The translations under genes were made by a program, and so were the position numbers. The notes below the pieces were generated by a model that saw nothing but the letters and a program-made list of their open reading frames with translations, made no database searches and was not told the origin of the DNA. 64,000 bases of DNA from Rutidosis leptorrhynchoides (lineage: Eukaryota; Streptophyta; Magnoliopsida; Asterales; Asteraceae). Shown in pieces: positions 1 through 11,331 of the stretch; the stretch's first letter is position 1; the number at the start of each line of letters is the position of its first letter. Where the stretch lies: positions 301,914,501 through 301,978,500 of the forward strand of contig NC_092336.1 in assembly GCF_046630445.1 (NCBI RefSeq), given 5' to 3'.

Positions 1-665
1 AACTACCGCCTATCACCGATCACCTTCGCTACCTGTTTCATTTTAGTTCAATAACCATCACCATGCTAAACAGTGTAGTATAAACAAACATTACAAACCC
101 ATTGAAACTTGTTTTCTGTTTCTATTTGGAGTAGCCAAAACTGAACTTCACACCTCATCGTGTTTTCCTGTTTGATCAACCATAGCCACCTTATTCAACC
201 CATAAACTAAATTCTTTTGTTTGGCTGTCGAAACCTCCAAACCATCACAACCCACATCATCTAAAACCCATTTGTTAATACTATTCGGGTTATGAGGAAA
301 CCCACCATCATTCGAGAACAACTCAACGAAACCCATTATCCTTAATCGAACACCAATACAAACCATGTCCATTGCTACAGTACAACTGCCATTACAGCCA
401 CATCTGCTGTTGTTCAGTCCCAATCATCGAAGCCCATCACTATTATTTTTTTTTCTTTTTCCTTTCTCTTTTCTTTTTCTTGAGTCATTCGTGAACAACC
501 CCATCGAACAAGCTGCTACTCATGTCCTGTCGTTACTATTTTTCTGTTTCATGTCATCAATCACCATGAAACCCACACTTACACTTTCGAACAACCCAAA
601 CACAGCCACAAAAACCATGGAAACCATCGCTGTATTTTTTTCTTCTTCTTTTGATGATGATGTGT
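1..665. other. Unrecognised flanking sequence left of first LTR element
   Basis: This stretch continues at 9329 once the first LTR element and one copy of its 5-bp target duplication are taken out. It is rich in CCA/ACC and AAACCCA runs, with a T/C-rich tract around 440-480 and a TTC/GAT-rich tract around 640-660. Short open frames exist on both strands, but none resembles a known protein and they overlap one another. Its texture is like the 5' UTR or LTR-leader sequence of plant retroelements. I cannot name it. Confidence 0.4.
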
Positions 666-1742
666 TGAAAGGACCCGTTCATATACATTATAAACGATTC
701 ATAATAGTTGATTACATCGCGAGGTATTTGACCTCTATATGATACATTTTACAAACATTGCATTCGTTTTTAAAAGACAAACTTTCTTTACAACGAAAGT
801 TGACGGCATGCACACCATTTCATAATACATCCAACTATAATTGGCTTAATAATAATCTTGATGAACTCAATGACTCGAATGCAACGTCTTTCAAAATATG
901 CCATGAATGACTCCAAGTAATATCCTTAAAATGAGCTAATGCACAGCGGAAGATTTCTTTAATACCTGAGAATAAACATGCTTTAAAGTGTCAACCAAAA
1001 GGTTGGTGAGTTCATAGGTTTATCATAACAATCATTTCAATATATTAATAGACCACAAGATTTCCGTTTATAAATATATGTACACCCGCAAGTGTATAAA
1101 AGTATTCTATAAGTTGTAGGCACCCGGTAACAAGCCTTAACGTTCATGTTTTACCCTCTGAAGTACACCAGATCAGGTGTGTTTAAAATAACCTCGAAGT
1201 ACTAAAGCATCCCATAGTCAGGATGGGGTTTGTTAGGCCCAATAGATCTATTTTTAGGATTCGCGCCTACCGTACATAGACAAGTAGTTTAATGTTACCA
1301 AGCTAAGGGTATATTTCTGGTTTAAACCCACGTAGAATTAGTTTTAGTACTTGTTCCTATTTCGTAAAACATTTATAAAAACAGCGCATGTATTCTCAGT
1401 CCCAAAAATATATATAAAAGGGAGCAAATGAAACTCACAATAATGTATTTCATAGTAAAAATACATATAACGTCATTTAATAAGTGCAAGGTTGGCCTCG
1501 GATTCACGAACGTATCAATATTGAGATTCAATATTGCAGGAAAGTACGTAGACGCAACGGAGATGATAAACACTAGATTGACCTCACGAGCATACCCATG
1601 AACCATACCCATCACCTCCATAGCTATAACCAATAATTTCCTTAGCTTCGACTCATTCAAAAAAAACTATTTTGAAATCACTCGGACAGCACTCCGTCGT
1701 AATATTTTATGTATACTAATAATATCTTGAAATAATACAGAG

Positions 1743-1745
<3 letters not shown>

Positions 1746-1813
<68 letters not shown>
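1746..1813. repeat. (TA)n microsatellite
   Basis: About 34 uninterrupted TA units inside the left LTR of the first element. The allelic position in the right LTR is 8166-8303. Confidence 0.97.
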
Positions 1814-1815
<2 letters not shown>

Positions 1816-1894
1816 ATTGAGAGAGTTTAGAGAAATATATTTTCAAGTTTCTATGAAATAATGAAACCTATTGAATTCTATTTATAATAGATTT

Positions 1895-2092
1895 TTGAAT
1901 TATGAAAGTGAATTATTAAAGTATGAATTATTAAAGTGAATTATTAAAGTATGAATTATTAAAGTGAATTATTAAAGTATGAATTATTAAAGTGAATTTT
2001 TAAAGTATGAATTATTAAAGTATGAATTATTAAAGTTAAAGTAAAGTAAAAGTAAAGTAAAGGTAAAGTTAAAGTATAGTAAAAGTAAAAAA
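1895..2092. repeat. Minisatellite of GTGAATTATTAAA / GTATGAATTATTAAA units, then AAAGT units
   Basis: The 13-bp and 15-bp variants alternate several times and pass into a run of (T)AAAGTAAAGT units. The matching array in the other LTR (about 8395-8622) has a different number and order of units. Confidence 0.85.
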
Positions 2093-2790
2093 AACTATGT
2101 ATGTATAATACGCGTATAAATATATATAATATTAATTTAAATCATTATATATATTTAATGAAATAAAATATAAATATCGTTATATTTATTATACTGGTTA
2201 AGTGATGAGTTGTCAAAAGTGATTCTAGATATTTATAAAAGTTATATACATTTTAATAATAAAGTTCTTTTTAAACTGAAAACGTCTTTATACGTTTGAA
2301 AATAGATTAATAGAATATTATGGAAACCAATTCTCCACTAACTTTTGTCTAACTTTCGTAAATGACACTTTTTGTTTTTATTTATAAATAGCTTTACAAA
2401 TTATTCTGAATATCGTTAAGAGGAATAGATTTTCTCAAATCATAGTGGACCTCTTAACAGAGACTTGTAATCATAATTCAATGTTTCTGATAATTCAATC
2501 ATTTAATATATTTTTTTTTTCGTCGAAAATCATATTGAAACAAATACGTTCGTGTAAAGTATTATACGTTTAATACTTTATTAATATTCTCAAGTTATAA
2601 TATATATATACATATACATATCTATTTATATATAACGGTTCGTGAATCGTCGGAATTTGGTCGAGGTTATAATGAATGTATGAACACAGTTTAAAATTCT
2701 TGAGATTTAACTTAACAAACTTTGCTTATCGTGTCTGAATAATATAAAGATTAAAGTTTAAATTTGGTCGGAAATTTTCGGGTCGTCACA

Positions 2791-2805
2791 GTACCTACCC
2801 GTTAA
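2791..2805 (-). other. Polypurine tract of first element
   Basis: On the minus strand the sequence TTTAACGGGTAGGTAC directly abuts the LTR start TGTGACGACC, which is where plus-strand DNA synthesis is primed. A near copy occurs at 5182-5197. Confidence 0.55.
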
Positions 2806-5800
2806 AGAAATTTCGTTCCCGAAATTTGATAGAGGTTATCATGACTAACAATGAGAATGTTATTATAACGATTATAGAGTTTTATCATGCTCAAGAAGAA
2901 TGGATAAAATAATTCGATTACTCGAAGCGTATGAGTGAAGTTATCGTAAATGAATGAAATAAGATAATAGTGATTCGTCGTATCTTTTGACGTCATCACG
3001 ATTGATCTACGAAAAGAAAATCTTTGTAATCTATATTGGATTTGATTATTCGGCGATTAAGGAAATTATGATCCTCTTCGAATTAATGCGATAATCCATT
3101 TTGATTTCTCTGTCGGATATTTCACTATAAATCCACCTCATTTGTTTTCTTACAACTCACACCTTCTCAACTCATATTTTAAAGTATTTGTCAATATGCT
3201 TCATCCAGTTCTGATTCTTGATATACTCCTCACTTTCATATCTGTCGCTCTTCTTTTTCATCTGCCTCCGGAAGAATCTATTTACTTCTACTATACTCTT
3301 GGTTTTATAGTGTTTTTAGTTCTCCCGTGTCTTTATATTGCTATATGCATTGATATATACGGTTTGTGATTTCTGGGTTGTTGTTGGGTTTTATATCTTC
3401 CCTTATATTTCAAAGTCCTTGCTTCTTCTATAATCATTGTCATCCACAGTTAATGCTCTCTTCTATTTGCTATGATTTATACTCCCATTTCTAGTTCAGA
3501 GCTTTGTCCTTCCGTTTCTTCTTCTTGCGATTAAGCACCGCTTGTAATGGTCCAGAATTCGCAGATATAAATTTCGGAATGAACATTGTTAATGTTCTAG
3601 GAAGGAAATTGTAATGACACGATCTTGACTTGTCAAATTACCAAAATACCTCGGAAAAGGCCGAATCATCAAGAAATATTTTCTTGATATTTAGAGATCA
3701 AAGAGAATACAAGAGTCGTGTAACATAGCACATGATGACGTTATGATCTGTGAATCATCATGTTTCATTTAGAAACTCAGTACTGTAATATAATCACGTT
3801 GATCAAGTGTCATTATATTATACTAACTCATGCTTCAGCTCCCAACACTTCTTCAAGAATATTCCTATTTTAAACTCGAATGTTTCAGAATTTAGAAACT
3901 AAAATAGTTTCTTTTATGATATAATACAGATAGCGCGAAGAGGTAAATGATTTCAGATAAGAATAATTATAAAAATATCTACAGAAGTATGGATGATATT
4001 TATAATGAAAGATACGATGATATCTTAGAATGTCTAATATCAGAGGATGATGAAGGATATTGTTCGCAAGGGTTTAGAGTCAGGAGCAAGGTATTCGTTA
4101 ATGACTTCAGCAAGTATTGAATCATTTGGATTCTTTGAAGGCAGGTTCAGCCTTTGTGATTTGTCCACAGCCTCATTCATACTTTGCTCAATCCGTTTTT
4201 CAGTTCCAAAGCTTCTCTTTTTCTGAGCTTTGCCAATATACTATCCTTTATCATCCAACTTTTTACTGTTAAGGTCGTTTACAGTTTTTGCTGCTTCATC
4301 AGCATTTTTCAAAATTTCGAGAGCTGGTTCGCAGTTTAGGGTGTTTTTCAGAAATTTCTCATTCAAAGAATGTAAGTCTTGGAGGTAGACATTGTGTATA
4401 TGTAATTGTTGATGTAGACATGCTGCGAGGTTTCAAAATACTGATTGCTGATTCTCAATAATTGGTATGGCAATTCTTGTTATAAGGTACGAATGAGTAT
4501 ATGATAGGGTTTCGATAATTATAATGATTTTTTTTTTGGAAAGTCAAAGATCAATGAAGTTGTTGGTAAGTTTATTGCTAATGTGGTGAATATAAACGAT
4601 TCCTCGGTAACGTTGGCGAAAGGGCAACGTATCTATCGAGGTTATAATAAGACTATTTTGATTGAGAAGTCGAAGATGACTTGCTGGAGCTGTGACAAAA
4701 CTGTCTACTTTGAAACGGAATTGAAAAGTTATTTTAGCTAGTAAATGCCAAAGGGTCTAAAACGGATACGTGTCGAACTATGACTTGGGTTTTGAGAGTT
4801 TTTCAGGTGTATAACTGTGGGTAACATGTGGTTAGATCATCATCTCGATTGTTCCTTAGTTGAAGTGTCTTCAGGAATTTCGAAGGGTTTGAGCACATAT
4901 TGTAATCGTTAATACATATGATGTTCTAACACAGTTTTGAAGTCAAAGTATAGCTTTGAAAGATATAGGAATCTAAGAGTGATGATACTGGTTATATTTT
5001 GAATTGAATTATGTGATTTCAAAATCAGAATATGTAATTGAATTTGAATGAGTATGATTGTTTTGATTTATATGAAAGAATGGATATTGTTGTGAAAGTA
5101 GGGAGTATAGTTGATGATTGCTGAATCAGTTTCGAAAAATGTAATATATTAATTGTGAATTTATATATCTCTCGGGTATTACCTACCCGTTAAAAAAAAT
5201 TCACAATTAATATTTTGTACAAAAGAAGTTTATTACAGTCTTTATGAAAATATATGTGTATATTTTCTTTAGATGTAATATAGATTTAATGAGTTAATAT
5301 TAAATTAAACTCATTTGTTTTATGGTTGGAACTAGAATTGAGTAATCCCTAAAACTTTATAAATTGCATAAGTATTTCTTCAATAATATTGAAATTATGA
5401 ATCATTACTTTGTTATTTGTTGGTTTTCGTGAAATTCTTGTGAACTTCGCAAGGTACGAATGATGTTATTTGAAAAGTTTCGAGTACATCGATGATGAAA
5501 GCGTAAAATTAAACATATATTCGAATAATACACTTGATTTATTATAAATTGGATTTTTTATTGAATTGAGACAGAGATTGTAATTAACGATGGTTAAGTT
5601 GCGGACGAAGGACGTACATCATTGCATATTTGTAATATGAATTAACTGAGTAGTTAAGATTCACACATAATAGCTTAGTATGGGAAGATTTATTATGGTT
5701 TAAAAATTTATACATATAAAATATACATATAAATCTTTCGATTGGAAATGAGTTAATACTTCATAACTCGTTGATACAATATATTTGTTGTTGATTCGTA

Positions 5801-6239
5801 ATGATGTCCACAATGATTCTTGAACTGACAGAGTTTGTGATGTTACAGGTGTTGTTGATTCTGACGATACTGACGGCACTGACTGTGTTGATGATGCTAC
5901 GGTCCTGTTGATGTTGTTGGTAAAACAATTGTAGCTTGTAAATCGTACACCATTTTCGATCAAAGTTTCTACTCTACCATCTCCGTTCACTCATCCGATT
6001 TACGGTCAGAATTAAATAATCTCTAAGATTTTGGAGATTACATAACTGCCGCAGAGATATCTCTTCAATGAAGTTTATGAATTAATACTTCATCGTTTGT
6101 TGTTGTTGATATTCCTGGATATTTATAGGGCGTATGACGTTGATGTTTGAGATACATATTGTGATGTTGCGGTGTGGGATGTGGATGTTGTTGTTGGTGG
6201 TGGTGATGGTACTGTTGGTGTTGCTGATGGTGGTACTGT
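2806..6239. other. Interior of first element without recognisable genes
   Basis: About 3.4 kb of AT-rich sequence with only short reading frames. No motif of gag, protease, reverse transcriptase, RNase H or integrase is visible on either strand. A second polypurine-like motif (ATTACCTACCCGTTAAAA, plus strand) lies at about 5182-5197. Diverged copies of a module with 'AATACTTCAT...CGTTTGTTGTTG' occur around 5395, 5755 and 6080. Confidence 0.6.
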
Positions 6240-6674
6240 TTATGCTGCTGGAGCTGCTGCTGGTGTTTGTAACCTTTGCACCATATTCTCCAAAGCCACT
6301 ACCAGAGCGCGAAGCTCGTTGACTTCTTCTATTACATTGGGGTGATTGTCGGTTCGGACGAGCGGATAAATAAAATCTAGAATTTGGTGTAGTATGTAAT
6401 CGTGACGAGATACTCTGGAAATAAGAGAGAAAATGGTGTTTCGGATAGGTTCGCCGGTAAGTGCTTCAGGTTCTTCGCCAAGAGGGCAATGTGGTGGATG
6501 GAAGGGATCACCTTCTTCTTGTCTCCAATGATTAAGGAGGCTACGAACCCATCCCCAATTCATCCAGAATAGATGATGACTAATTAGTTGATCCATTCCG
6601 GTCACACTGCTTTCGAAACTTGAGTGGGATTCCATTTCGGAATCCGAGGGACTTGAACTAATGACGAATTCCAT
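6240..6674 (-). CDS. Hypothetical 144-aa frame inside the non-autonomous LTR element
   Basis: The frame opens with MEFVISSSPSDSEMESHSS and ends in a low-complexity TPAAAPAA tail. It has a serine-rich acidic N-terminus, a tryptophan-rich stretch around residues 37-50, and a helical heptad-like stretch near residues 115-137 (VIEEVNELRALVVALENM) that could form a coiled coil. It is the first frame after the primer site in element sense, where gag normally begins, but I see no zinc knuckle and no clear gag homology domain. It may be a vestigial gag start, a small element-specific protein, or a chance frame. No function is assigned. Confidence 0.35.
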   Translation of the reverse strand: MEFVISSSPSDSEMESHSSFESSVTGMDQLISHHLFWMNWGWVRSLLNHWRQEEGDPFHPPHCPLGEEPEALTGEPIRNTIFSLISRVSRHDYILHQILDFIYPLVRTDNHPNVIEEVNELRALVVALENMVQRLQTPAAAPAA

Positions 6675-7071
6675 TTCGTACGATTGAATAAAGAATTTTT
6701 CGATATGAAATGATTTTCCAGCTATCGGGTGGTATTATAATTATATAGAATATCTATATATATATATATAGCGCAAAAGATTTCGTAGATTACGGAGGAA
6801 ATTACGGGATATGTCAGGCAAAGTTTACAGTAACAGATAAGCTAAGATATGGATTAGCAGATACGCTAAGATATGAATTTTGTCTATACACTATTCATGC
6901 AATCAATGCAGTAAGACGTGTCTAGACTAAGAATGATAAGCAGGCAATTTCCGACAAAAATGATAAGCAAAACTTTTGACATGCAGACACGGTCGAAGTC
7001 CAGGCTCATTAATGCATCCTAACGACTATCAGTTAGACACACTAATGCAGACCTGGTTCGCTAAGACCACC

Positions 7072-7083
7072 GCTCTGATACCA
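7072..7083 (-). other. Primer-binding site (initiator tRNA-Met)
   Basis: The minus strand reads TGGTATCAGAGC, the usual plant retroelement site complementary to the 3' end of initiator tRNA-Met. It sits 2 bp from the 5' LTR and fixes the element's orientation. Confidence 0.85.
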
Positions 7084-8162
7084 ACTGAAAGGACCCGTTC
7101 ATATACATTATAAACGATTCACAATAGTTGATTACATTGAGAGGTATTTGACCTCTATATGATACATTTTACAAACATTGCATTCGTTTTTAAAAGACAA
7201 ACTTTCTTTACAACGAAAGTTGACGGCATGCACACCATTTCATAATACATCCAACTATAATTGGCTTAATAATAATCTTGATGAACTCAATGACTCGAAT
7301 GCAACGTCTTTCAAAATATGCCATGAATGACTCCAAGTAATATCCTTAAAATGAGCTAATGCACAGCGGAAGATTTCTTTAATACCTGAGAATAAACATG
7401 CTTTAAAGTGTCAACCAAAAGGTTGGTGAGTTCATAGGTTTATCATAACAATCATTTTAATATATTAATAGACCACAAGATTTCCGTTTATAAATATATG
7501 TACACTCGCAAGTGTATAAAAGTATTCTATAAGTTGTAGGCACCCGGTAACAAGCCTTAACGTTCATGTTTTACCCTCTGAAGTACACCAGATCAGGTGT
7601 GTTTAAAATAACCTCGAAGTACTAAAGCATCCCATAGTCAGGATGGGGTTTGTCAGGCCCAATAGATCTATTTTTAGGATTCGCGCCTACCGTACATAGA
7701 CAAGTAGTTTAATGTTACCAAGCTAAGGGTATATTTCTGGTTTAAACCCACGTAGAATTAGTTTTAGTACTTGTGCCTATTTCGTAAAACATTTATAAAA
7801 ACAGCGCATGTATTCTCAGTCCCAATAATATATATAAAAGGGAGCAAATGAAACTCACAATACTGTATTTCATAGTAAAAATACATATAACGTCATTTAA
7901 TAAGTGCAAGGTTGGCCTCGGATTCACGAACGTATCAATATTGAGATTCAATATTGCAGGAAAGTACGTAGACGCAACGGAGATGATAGACACTAGATTG
8001 ACCTCACGAGCATACCCATGAACCATACCCATCACCTCCATAGCTATAACCAATAATTTCCTTAGCTTCGACTCATTCAAAAAAAACTATTTTGAAATCA
8101 CTCGGACAGCACTCCGTCGTAATATTTTATGTATACTAATAATATCTTGAAATAATACAGAG

Positions 8163-8303
<141 letters not shown>

Positions 8304-8394
8304 CAATTGAGAGAGTTTAGAGAAATATATTTTCAAGTTTCTATGAAATAATGAAACCTATTGAATTCTATTTATAATAGATTTTTGAATTATA

Positions 8395-8622
8395 AAAGTG
8401 AATTATTAAAGTATGAATTTTTAAAGTGAATTATTAAAGTATGAATTATTAAAGTGAATTATTAAAGTGAATTATTAAAGTATGAATTATTAAAGTGAAT
8501 TATTAAAGTATGAATTATTAAAGTGAATTATTAAAGTATGAATTATTAAAGTATGAATTATTAAAGTTAAAGTAAAGTAAAAGTAAAGTAAAGGTAAAGT
8601 TAAAATATAGTAAAAGTAAAAA
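8395..8622. repeat. Minisatellite, counterpart of the 1895-2092 array
   Basis: Same alternating GAATTATTAAAGT units, with about one extra repeat block compared with the left LTR. The two arrays were identical at insertion, so the difference is new. Confidence 0.85.
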
Positions 8623-9323
8623 AAAAACTATGTATGTATAATACGCGTATAAATATATATAATATTAATTTAAATCGTTATATATACTTAATGAAATAAA
8701 ATATAAATATCGTTATATTTATTATACTGGTTAAGTGATGAGTTGTTAAAAGTGATTCTAGATATTTATAAAAGTTATATACGTTTTAATAATAAAGTTC
8801 TTTTTAAACTGAAAACGTCTTTATACGTTTGAAAATAGATTAATAGAATATTATGGAAACCAATTCTCCACTAACTTTTGTCTAACTTTCATAAATGATA
8901 CTTTTTGTTTTTATTTATAAATAGCTTTACAAATTATTCTGAATATCGTTAAGAGGAATAGATTTTCTCAAATCATAGTGGACCTCTTAACAGAGACTTG
9001 TAATCATAATTCAATGTTTCTGATAATTCAATCATTTAATATATATTTTTTTTCGTCGAAAATCATATTGAAACAAATACGTTCGTGTAAAGTATTATAC
9101 GTTTAATACTTTATTAATATTCTCAAGTTATAATATATATATACATATACATATCTATTTATATATAACGGTTCGTGAATCGTCGAAATTTGGTCGAGGT
9201 TATAATGAATGTATGAACACAGTTTAAAATTCTTGAGATTTAACTTAACAAACTTTGCTTATCGTGTCTGAATAATATAAAGATTAAAGTTTAAATTTGG
9301 TCGGAAATTTCCGGGTCGTCACA

Positions 9324-10093
9324 TGTGTATTGATGATAAAAGATGATTATGAACCATCTCTTGCCACCACCGTTAGCTAACCTTAAACCGCCATGATCAT
9401 CTTTCTCTCTCTCATCTCTCTCTCTCTCTCTCCTATTCGTAATCAAGAACAACCTGCTCGTTCTATTTTTCTGTTCTATACTTCTGTTTTCGATCAACAA
9501 CCACAAAACCCACGACTGCTGCTGCAGATTTTGTAACCTTTAAACTGTGAACGAAGTAAAATGAGGTGATAATAATTAATGAAGATGACGATGAATAGTA
9601 ACAGCAGTGTTATTGATGAAGATGTACAGTGATGATAAGATTCGATGATGAAGGGGAGGGAAACAGTGAAGAACGATTGATGATGATGATTGGATGATCA
9701 CGTTTACGTGTAAGATGATGAAGAGCTTAATCTGTTCTCTTTCTGTTCGAAAAATCACAAACCCTACGGTTATCCTTCGATTTCTGCTATTCGTATGTTG
9801 TACGAGACCAGGAAACGGGTGTGTTTGATTACAGTTGTTGGACTACAATTTGGGTTTACCATAAATCACTATTTGAGCTTTAACTTAAGTCATTAAAACT
9901 AGTTAGATTAGGCTTCAAATGGGCCATTTATAATCTTGGGCTTGTATTTTAAAATGATCGATAATTATGGCGTGTATAACAATGGTACGATCCATGATAT
10001 TGATGATGACTGTAAATGACGGGTTATATATTTATGGGCAGTAATAATAATTAGAAAAACTAGATTGGATGAATGAAATGGGTATTTGCTATA
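9324..10093. other. Unrecognised flank between first element and SIRE element
   Basis: Continues the sequence of 1-665 after the TGTGT duplication. It holds a CT-rich tract near 9405-9432 and many GATGATGA runs, and no coding frame that I can support. At its right end, about 10050-10093, it joins a tRNA-like segment that resumes at 42309 after the SIRE element. Confidence 0.5.
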
Positions 10094-11060
10094 TGTTAGT
10101 CCCTTAATAACAACAGGAGTATTGTAGAAGGGGGGAGAATACAATTACTTTTCAATTAACTAGACAGTTAAACTCGATTATGTATTCAAGCATGCAAATT
10201 AGATAGAGTCACAGGTAATTTTCAACGGTTATTCTTTATTGATTGAATCACAAAGAATTACAACTATCCTTGGCGGAATGATAGTTGGTTGATATAGAAT
10301 ACCTAGATTATAGCTAAGAGGTAAACTAAAAACTATTACACGTTTAGGACTCTAAATAATGAAACCCACACCACAAGTTGATACAACAGTGAATACAACA
10401 ATATATAGTAGTCCTATTGTCCGTGTAATTAATCTATTGTCCACTAGTACATTGGATGCCTTGTACTTGTGGGGACAATTGTGTCAGAAGGCGTGCTCTC
10501 CTTCTTTCCTCTTAGGTAGCTTTTTGCAGGAACAAACCAATTCGGTTTAGCACTACCATTTGATTTAAACAAATGGAATGTTATGTTCCCTAGGTATGAA
10601 TAAAGTATAACACATGTCTGCATATGCGTTCCACTTCTGCATTCCCACGTGGTCTTGTAAGGTCACTTGTCAGCCGCCGACTCCTGTCCTTTTCTGTTCA
10701 ACTTTGTCTTCGACTTCTATTGAATAGTGCGTTGATGTAGACCACTCTGGGAAACTACCATGCTTGTAATGGAGCATGGTTGTCTTGTGTTGTATGCTAC
10801 TATCCAGATCTACTGGTTCTTCATATGCTGAGTCACTTGATATTCTTAATTAGCTGAGTACTCATCATGTGCTGAATCGAAGAATACATTCTACCTTGTG
10901 CTGGTAGAACAGCCAGCATACTACACACTCGACACAGCTATATTAGCTGACTGTACATAAACAACATAAACAAACTTGTGCTGGCTGCACATAACATTTT
11001 AGTGTAAATAAATTACAGTTTTGTCATAATTAAATCCTTAATTATTTTGGGGACTCAACA
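10094..11060 (-). repeat. SIRE-type element LTR (3' LTR in element sense)
   Basis: A 967-bp direct repeat of 41322-42308, ending TG...CA. Differences from its partner are mainly single-base transitions plus two short length changes. Confidence 0.92.
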
Positions 11061-11072
11061 ATCTCCCCCTAT
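11061..11072 (-). other. Polypurine tract of SIRE-type element
   Basis: The minus strand reads ATAGGGGGAGAT immediately before the 3' LTR start TGTTGAGT. This is the classic Copia polypurine tract. Confidence 0.85.
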
Positions 11073-11331
11073 CTGATGATGACAAAACCTATGACATATA
11101 GAGAAAACACTAAAGCCAGCAACAAGGGAATAAATAAGAATATGCAGTGAGATTGTCCCTTTTTAAGTTTGTTTTGGGATCTTTTGCTGAGTTATCTATA
11201 TCTTATAATTCGATATGATTTTGAAGATAAACTCATTTCACTTTCATTACAACAGGATATATACATTAAATACAGTGATAAAAGAATGAAAAGTGAGTTA
11301 GACAAAAGATTCAATTTAAGCATATAGGAGA

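Larger units (their letters stand above)
666..2790 (-). repeat. LTR of first element (3' LTR in element sense)
   Basis: A 2,125-bp direct repeat of 7086-9323. It carries a TA microsatellite and a minisatellite of GAATTATTAAAGT units that differ in length from the other LTR copy. A diverged relative of its middle part is found in reverse orientation at about 43000-44215. Confidence 0.88.

Noticed and set aside
1373-1660. 95-codon frame repeated at 7793-8080
   Set aside because: It lies in both LTRs of the first element, has no known domain and overlaps non-coding LTR features. Being present twice reflects the LTR copy and not conservation of a protein.
3142-3369. 75-codon hydrophobic frame inside the first element
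   Set aside because: Hydrophobicity comes from a T-rich strand. No homology, and it is antisense to the element.
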